A stretch of 64,000 nucleotides of DNA from Malurus cyaneus samueli. Taxonomy: Eukaryota > Chordata > Aves > Passeriformes > Maluridae. Position 1 is the first letter of the stretch. The number at the start of each line of letters is the position of its first letter. The position numbers and the translations under genes were made by a program. The notes under the pieces were generated by a model that was not told where the DNA came from, made no database searches, and saw only the letters and a program-made list of their open reading frames with translations. Below, one piece after another: positions 14,108 to 25,630 of the stretch. The stretch is from the NCBI GenBank assembly GCA_009741485.1, contig CM019218.1, positions 39,883,358 through 39,947,357 on the forward strand. The letters run 5' to 3'.

Positions 14108-14376
14108 ATAGAGAAGAGTATAGATGGTTATTGTAGTAACAACCACCATTCTGAGTATGGGGACACTTCTTGTGTGCATGTTTTATCGCTTTTCCAACTC
14201 TGTTTTATTTATGTCAGTATGATAGGAAAATTTGAAGGTTGTATACTCTCTGAGTCTTCTTTAGAAGAGAGTATGCAAAGTAAGTCCCTTAGGCATCTTA
14301 AATTTGATACATCCCTGAATTAAATTTACCTTTTCCCTGGGACAAAACCACTCATAACTCAAACTGGCTTTTCAGC

Positions 14377-14615
14377 TGTGCTGATTTTGGTTGGAATAGA
14401 GTTAATTCCCTTCCCAGTGTCTGGTATGGGGCTGTGTTTTGGATTTGTGCTGAACACAGGATTGATATTACAGAGATATTTTTGTTATTGCTGAGCAGAG
14501 CTCACAGAGCCAAGGCCTTTTCTGCTTTTTGCACTGCTGGGGAGGAGGCTGGTGGTGCATGGGATGTTGAGAGGGGACACAGCCAGGACAGGTGACCCAA
14601 CTGACCAAAGGGATT
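14377..14615 (+). mobile_element. ERVL-type LTR, 5' part, truncated
   Basis: The sequence begins with tgtgctgattttggttgga, which matches from memory the start of an avian ERVL-family LTR. It then follows that LTR's U3 in order: the gagttaattcccttcc block, the ctgtgttttggatttgtgct block, the ttgctgagcagagct block, a GC-richer part around the gaggaggctgg block, then gacacagccaggacag and gacccaactgaccaaaggga. Similarity stops abruptly near 14615, before the promoter and R/U5 parts. It is therefore about the first 240 bases of a longer LTR. No internal viral sequence is adjacent. The same family occurs at 37333-37900 and 59738-59920 in the opposite orientation. The family call rests on recalled consensus and needs an alignment. 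Confidence 0.85.
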
Positions 14616-17600
14616 ACGTTTGCAACATTCTTTTCTTTGGTTCAAACACACTGGTAATACATAAGAACTTGACTAGGGACAAAATTGTAATGGATTCCAC
14701 TTGAAATGCATTCCTGAGTTACTAACTGCGACTTCAATCTGGATTTCTAGACAGTTGCAAATACCTTCACCTAGCCATGTTTCTACGCTTCACTTAGAAA
14801 AATGTCTTATAAATGTCAAAAATCAGATGGGACTTGTCCTTGAGAAATGTTTTTCACTTACTTTTTAGCTTAATTTCCTAAGGAAATTAGGCTTCTGCAA
14901 TCACACTGTGTGTCTGTTCTCCCTGATTAATAACCTCTTTTCAACCAAATTTGACATTGACCAGAGGGATAGAAGTCTCAAATATAATTAAATCCCTATG
15001 CACTGCAGGGAAGTAGGCAGCTAGGTAAATGAAAAGTGCCTTTTATAAGATAAAGACTAAAAATTCAACACATCCAGAGACACTAGTGAATCCATCCAGG
15101 AAAGGTATTACTTATTCCCTGACCTTGGAGAAATTTCGATGACTGCTCAACATATTATGAGACACCAGAGAATTGGTAGGCTGCTGTTCCAGATGAAACA
15201 ATGATGACTTTTGATACTGACCACGTTTAAGTGAGGTACCTGATGATTTGTTTTAGTATTTTTTTTTTTTTTCAAACCTGAAGGTTAGCTGATAAATTTA
15301 GGAGTTTCTGATGGGTTATTTTCAAAATTTTATGTGACCACACTCAAAATTCTGTCACTTGAAACTTTAGAGTTTTTGCAAAAGAATAAGAATGGTTCAC
15401 AGATCACTTCAGAAAGTCTGTTGATAATACTAAACATGTATTTTTGAAAGCTATACCAATATATGTATGTATAATTTCTCTAAAATTTTCAGAATTTTGT
15501 TCCTAATCTTAGCTTTTATTTTCACTTAAAATTAGTTTTTCTAACTATATGACTATTTAAAGATTACAGTTATTCAGTTTGCTTCATACTGTTTGTTAGA
15601 TACTCCTAAAGTAACACAAATGGAAAAGAAATATATTCTTTTGCTTTTCTTTTTATTGCTTTTTTATGTCTGTGTTTTTCACCCATAATGCAGTCCTTAG
15701 TCTTTGCATTTTCCCTTTCATAGGCAGCTGTATTTGCATTTGCTATGGAATTCTTGACTTTCAGACAAATAATGAACCTCCAGAGACATAACTGTTCATC
15801 ATGGTGCTATGGTGTACCATTTAATATAGTCTCTTTCATCAGCTGCAAGCTCTCCAGTGCTCCTTTTACATTTCATACTATGTTCTTCTAGTGAAACATA
15901 GCTTGAGGCAGAAGGTGAATAAGTGAGTTTTGATATTGTACAGAATCGACCATAGGTATTCAAATATTTCCCAGAGACTTCTTTTTAATTTTATTTTTTT
16001 TCCTTCTAAACCTGAAAACTTCTGTAAGGCTTTGTGGATAGTCTGAATTCTGTTTTCTGCATTTTATAAGGGTGTATAATGCAACTGTCTCTTGGATCAG
16101 TGCAGAGATTTAAATAATGCTTTTCTTATTCATTAATATTTGAATGATTATTTTCAGATCATCTACATGCAACACAAGAATGAAAAAAAGCTCAAAACAA
16201 AACAAACCCCTTTTGGCTCAGAGTTTTGTTTTTCTTTTGGGTTCTGTACAGCTACTCCAATACTGTTTCTGTAATTATTTATCTATAACAGATAAAAAAA
16301 TGCACATAAAAATTTATGCTCACTTCTGTGTTATTGTTAATATTTTACCAAAAACATAATTGCAGGAACAATTAATTATTTTATTTCTGTGCTTTTCTCC
16401 TTACTTTGATTATCTGAAGAAAGAAATCTCCGTAGCAAAAGGGCAGATGGATCTTAAAAATTAGTCTTCAGAGCATGGCTAGTAGTGCAAGCTGCAGATC
16501 AGAACCACATTGTCAAATTATCCCCAGACTTTCCTTTAGTCTGAAAGATGCATGACTCAGAAATAAGGAAGTCTGGCACATTGAGTTTGCATGAGCAGAA
16601 ACAAAGCCTTTGATTACATCTACCTGCTTGCTTTGGATAAATGGATTTTTCCATCCCACCAAAATAGTGTGAGTTTTGCTTAGGAAAATTTATTACAGTA
16701 TCCCACTGCTATTAATTATAGTGCAAGTGCACGCATGGGAAAGTTGCTTAACTTTTCCAATTTTTCCATAAAAGTTTACAACTTTAGAACACATTTGTGT
16801 GTGTAGTTAAAAAACTTGCTCCAACTGGCAATCAAAATAAATTCCTCAACTTTTATAACTATACTAAGTCTCTTCCTCTAATAAAGAAATGCAGCAGGAA
16901 GCCAAGACTTTTTCTGTGTTTTTTTTTTTTTTTTAATGGAAGATAAATAACTTTCTTTCCTGTAATTTCAGTGTATATTTTAGTGTGTGTATGTTCTAAT
17001 TCATAGGGTTATTATTGTGGTTCTTCTTTAGATTGTTACACAGGGAATGGATGGTCCTGTACTTCAGGAGTCTTGGACAAGATAATTTCCTGCTTGGTTT
17101 TCATCATGGCATCTATACCATGACCAAGGTATGTCAGAAATGGTAGGGATGCATGAATTGTTCAGCTGTGGTTCCATTTTGCCACAGGTATCCACATCAT
17201 GCACTCCCTTTCCTGAAAGCTTTTTCCTGAAAGCAGTTCAGTTGTTGCTGAGGAATGTTAAAAGCTTCAACTGATAGCACTCAATCACCAAAAGACAGAA
17301 GGTGTGAATTTGTCAGCTTTGCAAAGTGAAACATTGTGATTCAGATTGACAAGTGTGTTTAGTTAAGGTTTAGCCAAGCACTAAAGATGTTCTTTAAATT
17401 TTCTGACAACAAAATTGTTTAATGTCTGCAAAATCAGCAGTTCTCTACTTTTTAGTTTCCCTTTTGAAAAAGCAAATTTCTCACACATACTGTTGACAGC
17501 AAATTTCCAAGCAGCACTTGAATATTTTTATTGTCCTTATTTAATAGCTAGCTAGACAACTGAACAGGGTAAAGTTAGATCTAACTTAATTTAGAGTACA

Positions 17601-20600
17601 TGAAAATATCTAGTAGATATCTTATTTAACCTATTCTTAGGATTTTCATTGTTAGGAATTCTTAAATGTCAATCTTTGCTACTGCCTGCCTGAAGCAAGA
17701 GTTATTCAAGGACTGATTTTGTACTTACTTTAAAACTTATGCAATGGGAGGTGAATAGATGAAAGAGTATCCTCTAGTTCTCATAACTAGTTAATTGAGT
17801 CAGGGGTGGTTTTTTTTGTCTTAGACTGTATGAAATATATCACTTTAGCAAAATATATCACAGCTTCTCATCTGTGCTTCCTATTTTAACAAAGATGTTG
17901 CACTTGATTCCTCATGCCAACTCGTTACTTACCATCACAATTAGTGCTTTGAAACCAACCTTTTATGTGCATCAGTTTAAGAAACAAAATGCTGTTTTTG
18001 AGAACATCTTTTATAAGTTCCAATGGACTGTGTCTGTAAAATGGACAGTAAAAAGAGGCTGTGGGTAATTTGTCATACATCTTAGTTGTTTGAGGGCAAT
18101 TTACAGTAACTATTTTTTTTATTTCCCTACTGCCCATTACAAGACCTGAAATCCAGTAATCATATTGTAAAGCCTGAGAATCTAAACAGATCTCAGAAGA
18201 GGACGGGAAAGTAGGGGAAAGTCATGAGCCTGATGACTCTACTCTGTTTCATCCTCCTGAAATTCCCTTACTGGTGGTTAAGAGCACCAGATGTTCTGAA
18301 ATCTCCTGTTTGGTACCAGTTGATTGTTTTGCTCTGTACCCTGAGTGAAATTCAGGTCAGGCTGTTTAGTTCATCTGACTGCTCAGCTGGAAAAACAGTT
18401 GAATAGTGCTTAAGATGTCCAAGAAATCTAAGACTGGGCCCCAAGTGACTTTTGTAGCTTAAAAGAACAAATGTCTATTTTGTTAATTTAGGAGGGATTG
18501 GTTGTGAAATGCAGCTGCATTAGGCATTAAGAAATATTCTTCAGAAACTTTTAGTCAGATATCAACTAGGCTTTTTCTCTTAGCACAATGAAGTGTTTAG
18601 ATTTATTTCAATTCTGTAATTCATAGGTAGTAAGCACAGAATTATTTTGTAATAAAATGTAACCTCATATCATCTAACCTCTCTTGCAACGTTTTCAGAA
18701 ATGTCTGAGGTACATCTGTACAATGAAATCTGTCCAAAACCTCTCAGGCTTATACAGCTGAGATGAACAAATCACTCTTTGTGTATTGTACCCAAGCACA
18801 CCTAGCAAAGGAAAAGCAATTCAGATTGACCTACAGTCTAATAACAAAGACAGACAACAAACATAAAAATAGTGAGAAGCAGCTCTAACTTTTCTGTTTC
18901 TGAAGATCCTGATGAGAAGATTCCCTCGTCAAGGGACACTGTATATCTTCAGATTATTGGTAGGGCAGAAATCTGAGCTTCCTTTCAACAAAAGAAACAA
19001 AAGGAGTGTCAAGATAGATGAACTATGTGTACTAATAATGCAAAATGTAGAGTGCTGTAGCTGAGTTTCTCATATTCTGTCAGTTCTTCAGCCTGGTTCT
19101 GTCTGGACTCTTGAGACAAGCAGGAAAGGATGAGCCAGTCCCATGTAAGGTGTGTGTAGGGCAGTGCTGTCAGTATCCATCCTCTACAAATCTTCGCATC
19201 ACCAATCAAAATCTGCAGCAGTAATGGCAGGAAATATTACATTCCTCTGCAGACTATTTATTGGTAGATATCTGGACAGAATGAGCTTCCAGTGCTTATT
19301 CTGAGAGTATGGCATGACTTTCATTGTTTTTCCCAGTCACAAGGAATTCTCTGCAGCATTGGGACTGGACTGGAGAACTGTGGTTTGATGCTTCTCTGAT
19401 GTGCTTTTCTGATTCTTCTGGAATGGCAGCTAACCTAATGCCTTTGCACATTCCCCTTGGGAGCTAGTTGCTTCTCAGCCCAGCCATGTGCTCTGACACA
19501 GAGTGTTGCTAATTGTGCTACCATTAGCCCTGGCTACCCTGTTCCCTTGCTTTTCCCTCTGCCACTTCCTCTCCTTGTAGAACAGAACATAAATGTTAGA
19601 GGTTCACAGCAAAGGAGAGGATAACGTGGTTCTTCTAAAAGTGATAGTGAAGCTGGATTGAAGATACTGAAAAGCACTTTGAGCCCCTTTACTGACCTTT
19701 TGATATGCAGCCATCTACTTCCTTCACATAGCTTGAAGGTATTCTTTACTTTTCTGTCAGTGGGTCCTTGGCAACTGCTTTATAATTTGCTCTTCAGTTT
19801 CTTCTGCTGCTGTAAAGCTGTTCTATGTTATCCTTGAAGCCATTCTGTCCCCAGAGGGTTACTTGAGTTTAAATTTGCCTCCAAGAGGTGTATGTTATGT
19901 AGTTTTGACATGAAAGTTCAAGAGCTGTCATAATGTCCCTTGAAGCCGTCCCTGAGCCACAGGGAGAAGCCCTTGTCTTCTAATGGATGCTTTGACTTTG
20001 TCAGAACAGCTGCTTGTACATATTGGTGAGAAAGTTAGTGAAACTGGATTTTAATGCATGTGTTGGGACAAGGTGGTAGAATATATCTATTACAGCAAGT
20101 TAATATCTTGTGAGTTTCGGAGAAACAGAATATTCTTTTCTCTGATGAAGCAATACATCATCTGCTGCATACAGGTAACTTAGCTGTGAAATTTTCGGGG
20201 TTACAAAGGATAACATAAACATAAGGGTAGGGAGCAGGAGGGCAGCACATCCCATCCTTCAGGAAAGATGCCTTAGAAAACCAAGACAAATGCCAGGAGG
20301 CATCCCTTTTAATGACACTTCTATCTTGTAATTTAAAAACCTTGGTTTGGAGCGTACTACCATATCGTCTTGAGTCATTTACTAGCAAATATCTGATTTT
20401 TTCACTGCTTTTTCAAGTTAGAAGATTGCCTTTCTTGGGTTACACGGGATAGCACTTAAAGTGGCTTCTGAAGTATATGTGTAACAAGAAACAAGAAGCT
20501 TGTAGGGAAAAGTTCGGTGGAAATTCACATGAATATGTTTTATAGCCCAAGGAAGTGATCTGGAGCTTGCATTTGGAAAAAAAATCTTTGACATTTCTCA

Positions 20601-22559
20601 TTCTCCATATCCTGTTGAATGTATTAAGGATTTTTCCAACTTGCAGCTTTGACTACTGAACAACATATTGTTATCATGCAAAATTATAATGACTGTTTTT
20701 AAAAGTCCAACAGGAAAAAATCTAAAGGTGTAACATATGTCTCTCATGATAAATTTAATGCACCAGAGCATCAATGATACAAAAGACTGTGCAGATTATT
20801 CTTAGAAACTGGACAAAATGTTATTGAGAATAGAGATGCACTATTAAAATGTTGATTAAAATACCTTCAGTTCATCTTTGAGGAGCATGTTTCATAATGA
20901 GTATCTGTGATGCTACAACTTCTAGCAAACTTACTCTTTCACACCTCTTGTTGCCATGAAAATAAAAGGATGGATGCAATATTTGAGAAGAGTAAGGGAG
21001 AAAACCCTTGACAGTATCTTCATTTTTTTGTCAGACTTAAAAAAAAAAAAAAAAGATAAAAATTAAAAAGATGTCCCCAGGTTGGGTTTGGATGCCCAGG
21101 AGGTGTTTTACTGTAGTGCATTAATCTCTTCAATGTGACTGTAGGCTATGGGCCTGAGACAAATTGAGTCAGTCAGGTTTTATCTCTTCATTTCTGTGCT
21201 CACTTGTCAAGAAAACCTTGAAATAATAACAGAATGAAGGTGGAATTGTTTGGAAGAGAAGCAGAGGTGAAAGTCAGCATGCAGCATCTCTTCTTAAGGC
21301 TAGAACAAGACATTCTTTTCAGCTAGAACACAAACACTGTTCAAATGGGCATCAGCATGTTTCAAAAGCTTAGTTTCTGAAAACATACGAAGACATGTAT
21401 GCAGATTTCACATTAAGATTCTGGTATTGTACTAGAGAGGAATATTACAGAACAAAGGTTAAATCTCAGTCCAAAGATGCAGTAACATTTTTGTTGCTTC
21501 ACCAACAAATTCACATAATGCACAGTTATCTGTCAGATAGATTCCCAGGACAGGGAATCCAGAAGGCTGATATATAAAAGCTGAATACAAAGAAAGCAAG
21601 AGTCTGGTTGTGTGAAACAAATTGAATCTGACACACAAAAACTAGAAGACTACTCACAGTATTGCTGACATCTACTTGCAGCATACTTGCAGCTAGAGAA
21701 TATTTGAGAATTGGATAGAATTAAATGAGTTGCTGTGCCCCAGAAGATTCAGAGCTTAAATTAAAGCTTCAGAAAAGGGACTTTCAAGAGTAATTGGGGA
21801 AGCGTAGGTTACAACTCATATCTGAGGTAATGTTCCTTGCAAAGGCCACTAACATCTTCCTTTGAGAACAAGGAAAAGAGAATTAAATGCTTGGTTTCAA
21901 GAATAAAAAACTGTACTTAATGCAAGGAATTAGATCAGGGAGAGAAATGTACATATGGCTTATTTCCAGAAATAGCTCTATCTCTCCAGCTGATAGAATC
22001 TGAGAGGTGTCTGACAACTCTCTCTCTGGCAGAGTAAAAACCAGACATTTACAAAATCACTGATCCTCATTGTCATCTCTGTTCAATTTCTCTTTATCTC
22101 CAGACTTACTCCATCGGTGTCAAGCAATTTTTTTTTCAGTCCTTAGGTCAAATGAGTTTTCTTCTGAAATAAGTGTTTCAGTAAAGCTGCTTTTTCTTCC
22201 ATATACCACTCAAATTCTGAGTGCAGGAGCTGCATTTCCTTCTACAGCATCGCTGAATCGGTTCACTCTTTTCATGCCCTCAACACTTTTCAGTGCAATT
22301 TGATTTTCATCTCATACAGTAGAGCTCCAGGGAATGCAAAATACTACCTGATCATTCCTTTAACTATCCTGATGCACTGTCATACTGGTATATGTATCTA
22401 GTATAGAAAAACATATAAGAAATTGTAGAAAGCATCCTGTGTGATTCTGTACACTTTCTAAGATATTCTGAATGTTCTCAACCCCTCTTCATCTGTACCA
22501 ATTATCTCAGACTATAAAGAAAAATCTCAAAGCACTTTTTCTGGATCCACTCTCTATTT
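14616..22559. other. Unique non-coding DNA
   Basis: I recognise no gene or transposon in this stretch. Homopolymers occur near 15259, 16920 and 21040. A 12-base direct repeat (tttcctgaaagc) occurs at 17209-17220 and 17223-17234. Open reading frames are at most about 77 codons and have no domain signal. The part from about 19.3 to 20.0 kb is somewhat richer in G and C than its surroundings, but I see no coding pattern in it. Confidence 0.6.
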
Positions 22560-22740
22560 CAGAGGAATTTCTTCACAGAAAGAGTGATTAAACATTGGAA
22601 TGGACTGCCCTCGGAGGTGGTTTAGAAAAGACTGCAGGTGGCACTCAGTGACATGTCTTAGTTGACAAGGTGGATCTCAGTCACAGGTTGGACTGGATGA
22701 TCTCAGATCCTTTCCAACATGATTGATTCTGTGTCTGTAA
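22560..22740 (+). mobile_element. CR1 LINE 3' end fragment
   Basis: The sequence follows the 3' untranslated end of an avian CR1 subfamily. First comes a ggaatttcttcacagaaaga block, then aacattggaatggactgccc, a gaggtggtttagaaaagact block, then tagttgacaaggtgg. It finishes with ggttggactggatgatctca, tttccaacatgattgattct and gtgtctgta. This is the usual 5'-truncated form of CR1. The terminal repeat (ATTCTGTG-like) is decayed, suggesting an older insertion. No coding part is left. Confidence 0.9.
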
Positions 22741-23594
22741 ATGAAGTTGATCCTTCTTTTTAGGCCAATTCATAGAATAATTTGAAAACCTTTTCATCAA
22801 ATATACATGGTTTAAGCCTGAAACAGAAGAAATAGATTTCTAAACACAAACTTAAAAAAAATTGCTCAATTTTGGCTCTTATTTCAAAGTCCCTGGAATA
22901 AAGATGTTGGGTGCATAGGGAGCAGAAAACAAGTGGGGAGAATAGTAGGGACTTATTAATTAAATTATGCAAGGGAAAGTAGGCAACAGTTTATATCATG
23001 CAAAATAGAAAGTTTAAGAGAGGATACAAAGCCTATAATTTACCAAACACCAATTTTTTTGTAGATATGAAAAAAACCCACAGAAATTAAGTAGTCATTT
23101 TAGTTTGCACAATCTTCTTTCTCAGTAGTTTAACAGGTTCCTCTTTCGGTTCAAGACTGAGAATATGATGGAATGTGAATTTCAGAGGATATGTTTCTTT
23201 ATTAATAGTGTGTGGTCCTATGCATATTTTCTATGTAAATTATTATTCTTGTATTGAAAAGGTGCTTAATTTCACCTCCACATTTGCCATAAAAGTATGT
23301 TGCACTGGATGAAGTATGCAAATAAGATTTGTAGGCTGCTAATTGTTCTGCAGTTGAGAATATTTATTGTAGTACAGTAGAGGTTGGTACATTTTCTGTT
23401 CTTAATTCAAGGAAAACCTCTATTCATTTAGTGTGCTTGAGAGCATGAGGAGTTTCCTTTCAAAATCAATTTAGTGAGGCTGCAGGGCTGTTTGAGGAGC
23501 AAGAAGTTTCTTGTATTACAACTTGTAGTTATTTAATAACACTTCATATAGCTTCTGGGAGAGGAAGGGCTGTGACAATAGAAGATATACATTT

Positions 23595-24032
23595 GATGAT
23601 GGGTGGAGTTGTCATCCTCTGCTTAAAAGATTTCTTCACGTGGTGTTTCAAATCGCTTTCCGAAATTCTTTTCTACATGAGTAATTCTGATGTATATAAA
23701 TCTCCTCTATTGCTAAGGTGAGCACTTCGAATAATCTTCTGTGTATAAAGGCTTTTGAGGAGTCTGTATATGTGCTGGCCTTTAGTTTTCCATTTATCAC
23801 ACTTGCAGGTTACACTGCTGATGTTGCTGTAGGGAAATGGTGCTGGTGTGCAAGTGTTGCAGTGACAGTTTGATGGAGAATGGTTATTATTGAATTTGTG
23901 GTAAAAATCAATAAGGGAGTCCAGATTTCCAATTGAGATAATAAAGATGTCATCTATAAATCTTAGGTGGAGTGTCGACACAGTGATACAATTATTTAAG
24001 AGCTCTTCGTCATGTAGTTCTTGAAAAGCTTG
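23595..24032 (-). pseudogene. Reverse-transcriptase relic, probably Penelope-like element
   Basis: An in-frame stretch on the minus strand begins after a stop at 24033-24035. It reads Q-A-F-Q-E-L-H-D-E-E-L-L, then L-R-F-I-D-D-I-F-I-I, with the R-F-I-D-D-I-F motif at 23943-23963. It continues with a G-N-L-D-S-L-I-D-F-Y-H-K-F-N segment. Penelope-like reverse transcriptases have an acidic F-E segment, then R-Y-I-D-D-I-F, then a hydrophobic S-L-x-x-F-x-x-x-L-N stretch, so the order fits. Downstream, another frame reads N-G-K-L-K-A-S-T-Y-T (about 23794-23765), like the family's N-G-K-L-x-T-x-L-Y segment. After a stop at 23673-23675 the first frame resumes with E-S-D-L-K-H-H-V-K-K-S-F-K-Q-R, like the family's F-x-x-H-x-x-x-L-x-x-x-F-x-x-R-G-Y segment. 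The middle part matches poorly and needs frameshifts. No GIY-YIG endonuclease was seen. It is a dead, ancient fragment. An ERV-type reverse transcriptase is the main alternative. Confidence 0.55.
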
Positions 24033-24184
24033 TCATAATAGAGAAGCTATCAAAAGAGAAGGATGTTTCAGTTAAGTTTTGCAGATGGCTATGGATTGAG
24101 TTCTATTCAGTAATTTCACTGATGGTCTGTATGATGGAATAGAGAGAAAGGATGACCTCTATTTGGTACAGATGTGAATGGTAT

Positions 24185-24430
24185 TAAGCTATTAAGATCT
24201 CTAAGACTCTTGTACAGGATTAGAATCAAAAGTACACTAATGAAATTGGGAAAATGACTGGAAAAAGCAGAATGGAATTTAATAAGAGCAAGTACAAGGT
24301 TAAGGAAGAAAAATGTTTTGCACAGAAACAACAAGAGGGAAAAGCTGCTTAGGGTATGGAAAATGGAAGAAACATAGTGCCTCCCAATATTATGGTGTTG
24401 CAAAAAGGGGAAATACTGCTCAGGATAAAT
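24185..24430 (+). mobile_element. Old CR1 LINE internal/3' fragment
   Basis: The clearest part runs from about 24220 to 24310. An acaggattagaatcaaaagt block, then atgactggaaaaagcagaat and ggaatttaataagagcaagt follow the CR1 region that encodes the end of ORF2, where D-L-D-K-L-E-K-W and K-C-N-x-x-K-C-K-V-like codons lie. The following bases (acaaggttaaggaagaaa, then gaaacaacaagagggaaaag) continue the match weakly. The fragment is strongly diverged, which suggests an old subfamily. The minus-strand open reading frame across it is incidental. It lies about 150 bases from the reverse-transcriptase relic and in the opposite orientation. Confidence 0.6.
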
Positions 24431-25092
24431 TTCTTCCACTTAACAAGAGGCATTACAGACAGCTATAAATACATTTTAAAATCTGATTGTATAATTTCAA
24501 TAGACAATGAAATACTGTGATATTAAATGTGTGATATATTTCACAATTCATCCATCCCAGTCAGGAATTTGGCATCAAGCTGTCATGTTGCCACATTTTG
24601 TAAATATATTCAGTTTTGTCTATAAATGAAATTCTATTGTTGGGTAATACATAACATAACACATATAATTTAAAGATCTATACTTTTAAACTTCATCAAT
24701 TCTTTGAATGATGATTTGCATATTATAACTCTTGACCTTCTATCCTTGTGGAGTAAAATTATGAGTGCAATCAAACTACAATAACTGTGTAATGAAAACC
24801 TCAGGGCTTAATATTACCCCCCATTTCTCACAGCAGAACTCAGATTGCACTAACTGCTCATGTAAAATTACTGATTATCTTTAAAGCTCATTCATCTTAT
24901 GAATAATTGTGAAAAATAAGTAGATGTTGTATGAGCAATTTATGGCAGTAAATAGATTTTTCAAGTGAATTATTCAACTTCTGGCATATTCAATAACTAC
25001 AAAACACTCATGAACATAAAAAAAAGTGTTGTATTTACACATGTACACACTTTGGAGTTTATTACATCACAATTGCTTCAGAATTGCTCAAT

Positions 25093-25160
25093 GTCTTTAA
25101 TAATCTTTCTTCTATGTTATATATAACATAGTCTTTAATAATCTTTCTTCTATGTTATAT
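25093..25160. repeat. Tandem duplication (30-bp copies, 38-bp period) with palindrome
   Basis: A 30-base sequence beginning gtctttaataatctttcttc and ending tatgttatat occurs at 25093-25122 and, identically, at 25131-25160. The copies are separated by ataacata. The end of the first copy plus the spacer forms a perfect 18-bp palindrome, tatgttatatataacata, at 25113-25130. Identity of the copies implies a recent duplication. Confidence 0.95.
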
Positions 25161-25425
25161 AAACCCTAGTACATAAAAAGTTCTAGCATAAACTGCATCA
25201 TAACTCAATGCAGCAAGGTAACTCATGAAGCAGCTATTTTTAATGGGATTTTGAGTATCAAATGTTTGAAAAGGGGAAAAATACGGAAATAGTTCTTTAT
25301 TTCTTTCTCTTTACATTTGTTTGTACAGGGTTTATAGTGCTGCGTTATCAATTCTTCTCTTATCACCTCACTGTCCATAAGCTCATTTGATCAACATTGA
25401 CCTTTGACTGTCTGAAGCCCATTGT

Positions 25426-25453
25426 AAAAAAAAAAATAAAAAAAAAAAAAAAA
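25426..25453. repeat. A-rich homopolymer
   Basis: Two A runs are separated by a single T (A11-T-A16). The tract sits about 45 bases upstream of the CR1 piece at 25500. CR1 elements do not normally have poly-A tails, so I do not treat it as part of that element. Confidence 0.85.
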
Positions 25454-25499
25454 GCCAGATTTTTTTAACATCTCAGGTTGTGGAAAGAGATTTTGACTG

Positions 25500-25630
25500 G
25501 TAGGCAGTGATTGTCCCACTCTACCCTGTGCTGGAGCAGCCTCACCTCGAGTCCTAGGTCAGTTTTGGGCACCCCAATATAAGGATATAAAGGATGGCTA
25601 CAGAGATGGCAAAATGTCTCGGGGGGAATA
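25500..25630 (+). mobile_element. CR1 LINE ORF2 C-terminal fragment
   Basis: The gtgattgtcccactctaccc block, the gtgctggagcagcctcacct block, then gtcagttttgggcacccca, atataaggatataaaggat and ggctacagagatggcaaaat match in order the end of CR1 ORF2. Intact copies encode a segment like L-Y-S-A-L-V-R-P-H-L-E-Y-C-V-Q-F-W-A-P there. Here the frame is broken. Both ends are truncated. Confidence 0.85.

Larger units (their letters stand above)
1..14376. other. Unique AT-rich non-coding DNA
   Basis: I see no gene here. Open reading frames are below about 120 codons, occur on both strands and show no recognisable domain. One of the longest, at 6261-6617 (+), ends in a run of F, G and W residues that is just the translation of a G-interrupted T tract. 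The stretch holds several homopolymer and G/T-rich tracts, listed separately. A short perfect hairpin lies at 5704-5720 (7-bp stem, 3-base loop). No LINE, LTR or DNA-transposon end was recognised, although very old repeats would escape reading by eye. Confidence 0.6.

Noticed and set aside
18030..18065. MIR-like 'tctgtaaaatgga' near 18035
   Set aside because: Only this short word matches. The upstream MIR core segment is absent.
24116..24439. 107-codon minus-strand open reading frame
   Set aside because: It is antisense to an old CR1 fragment and has no domain of its own.
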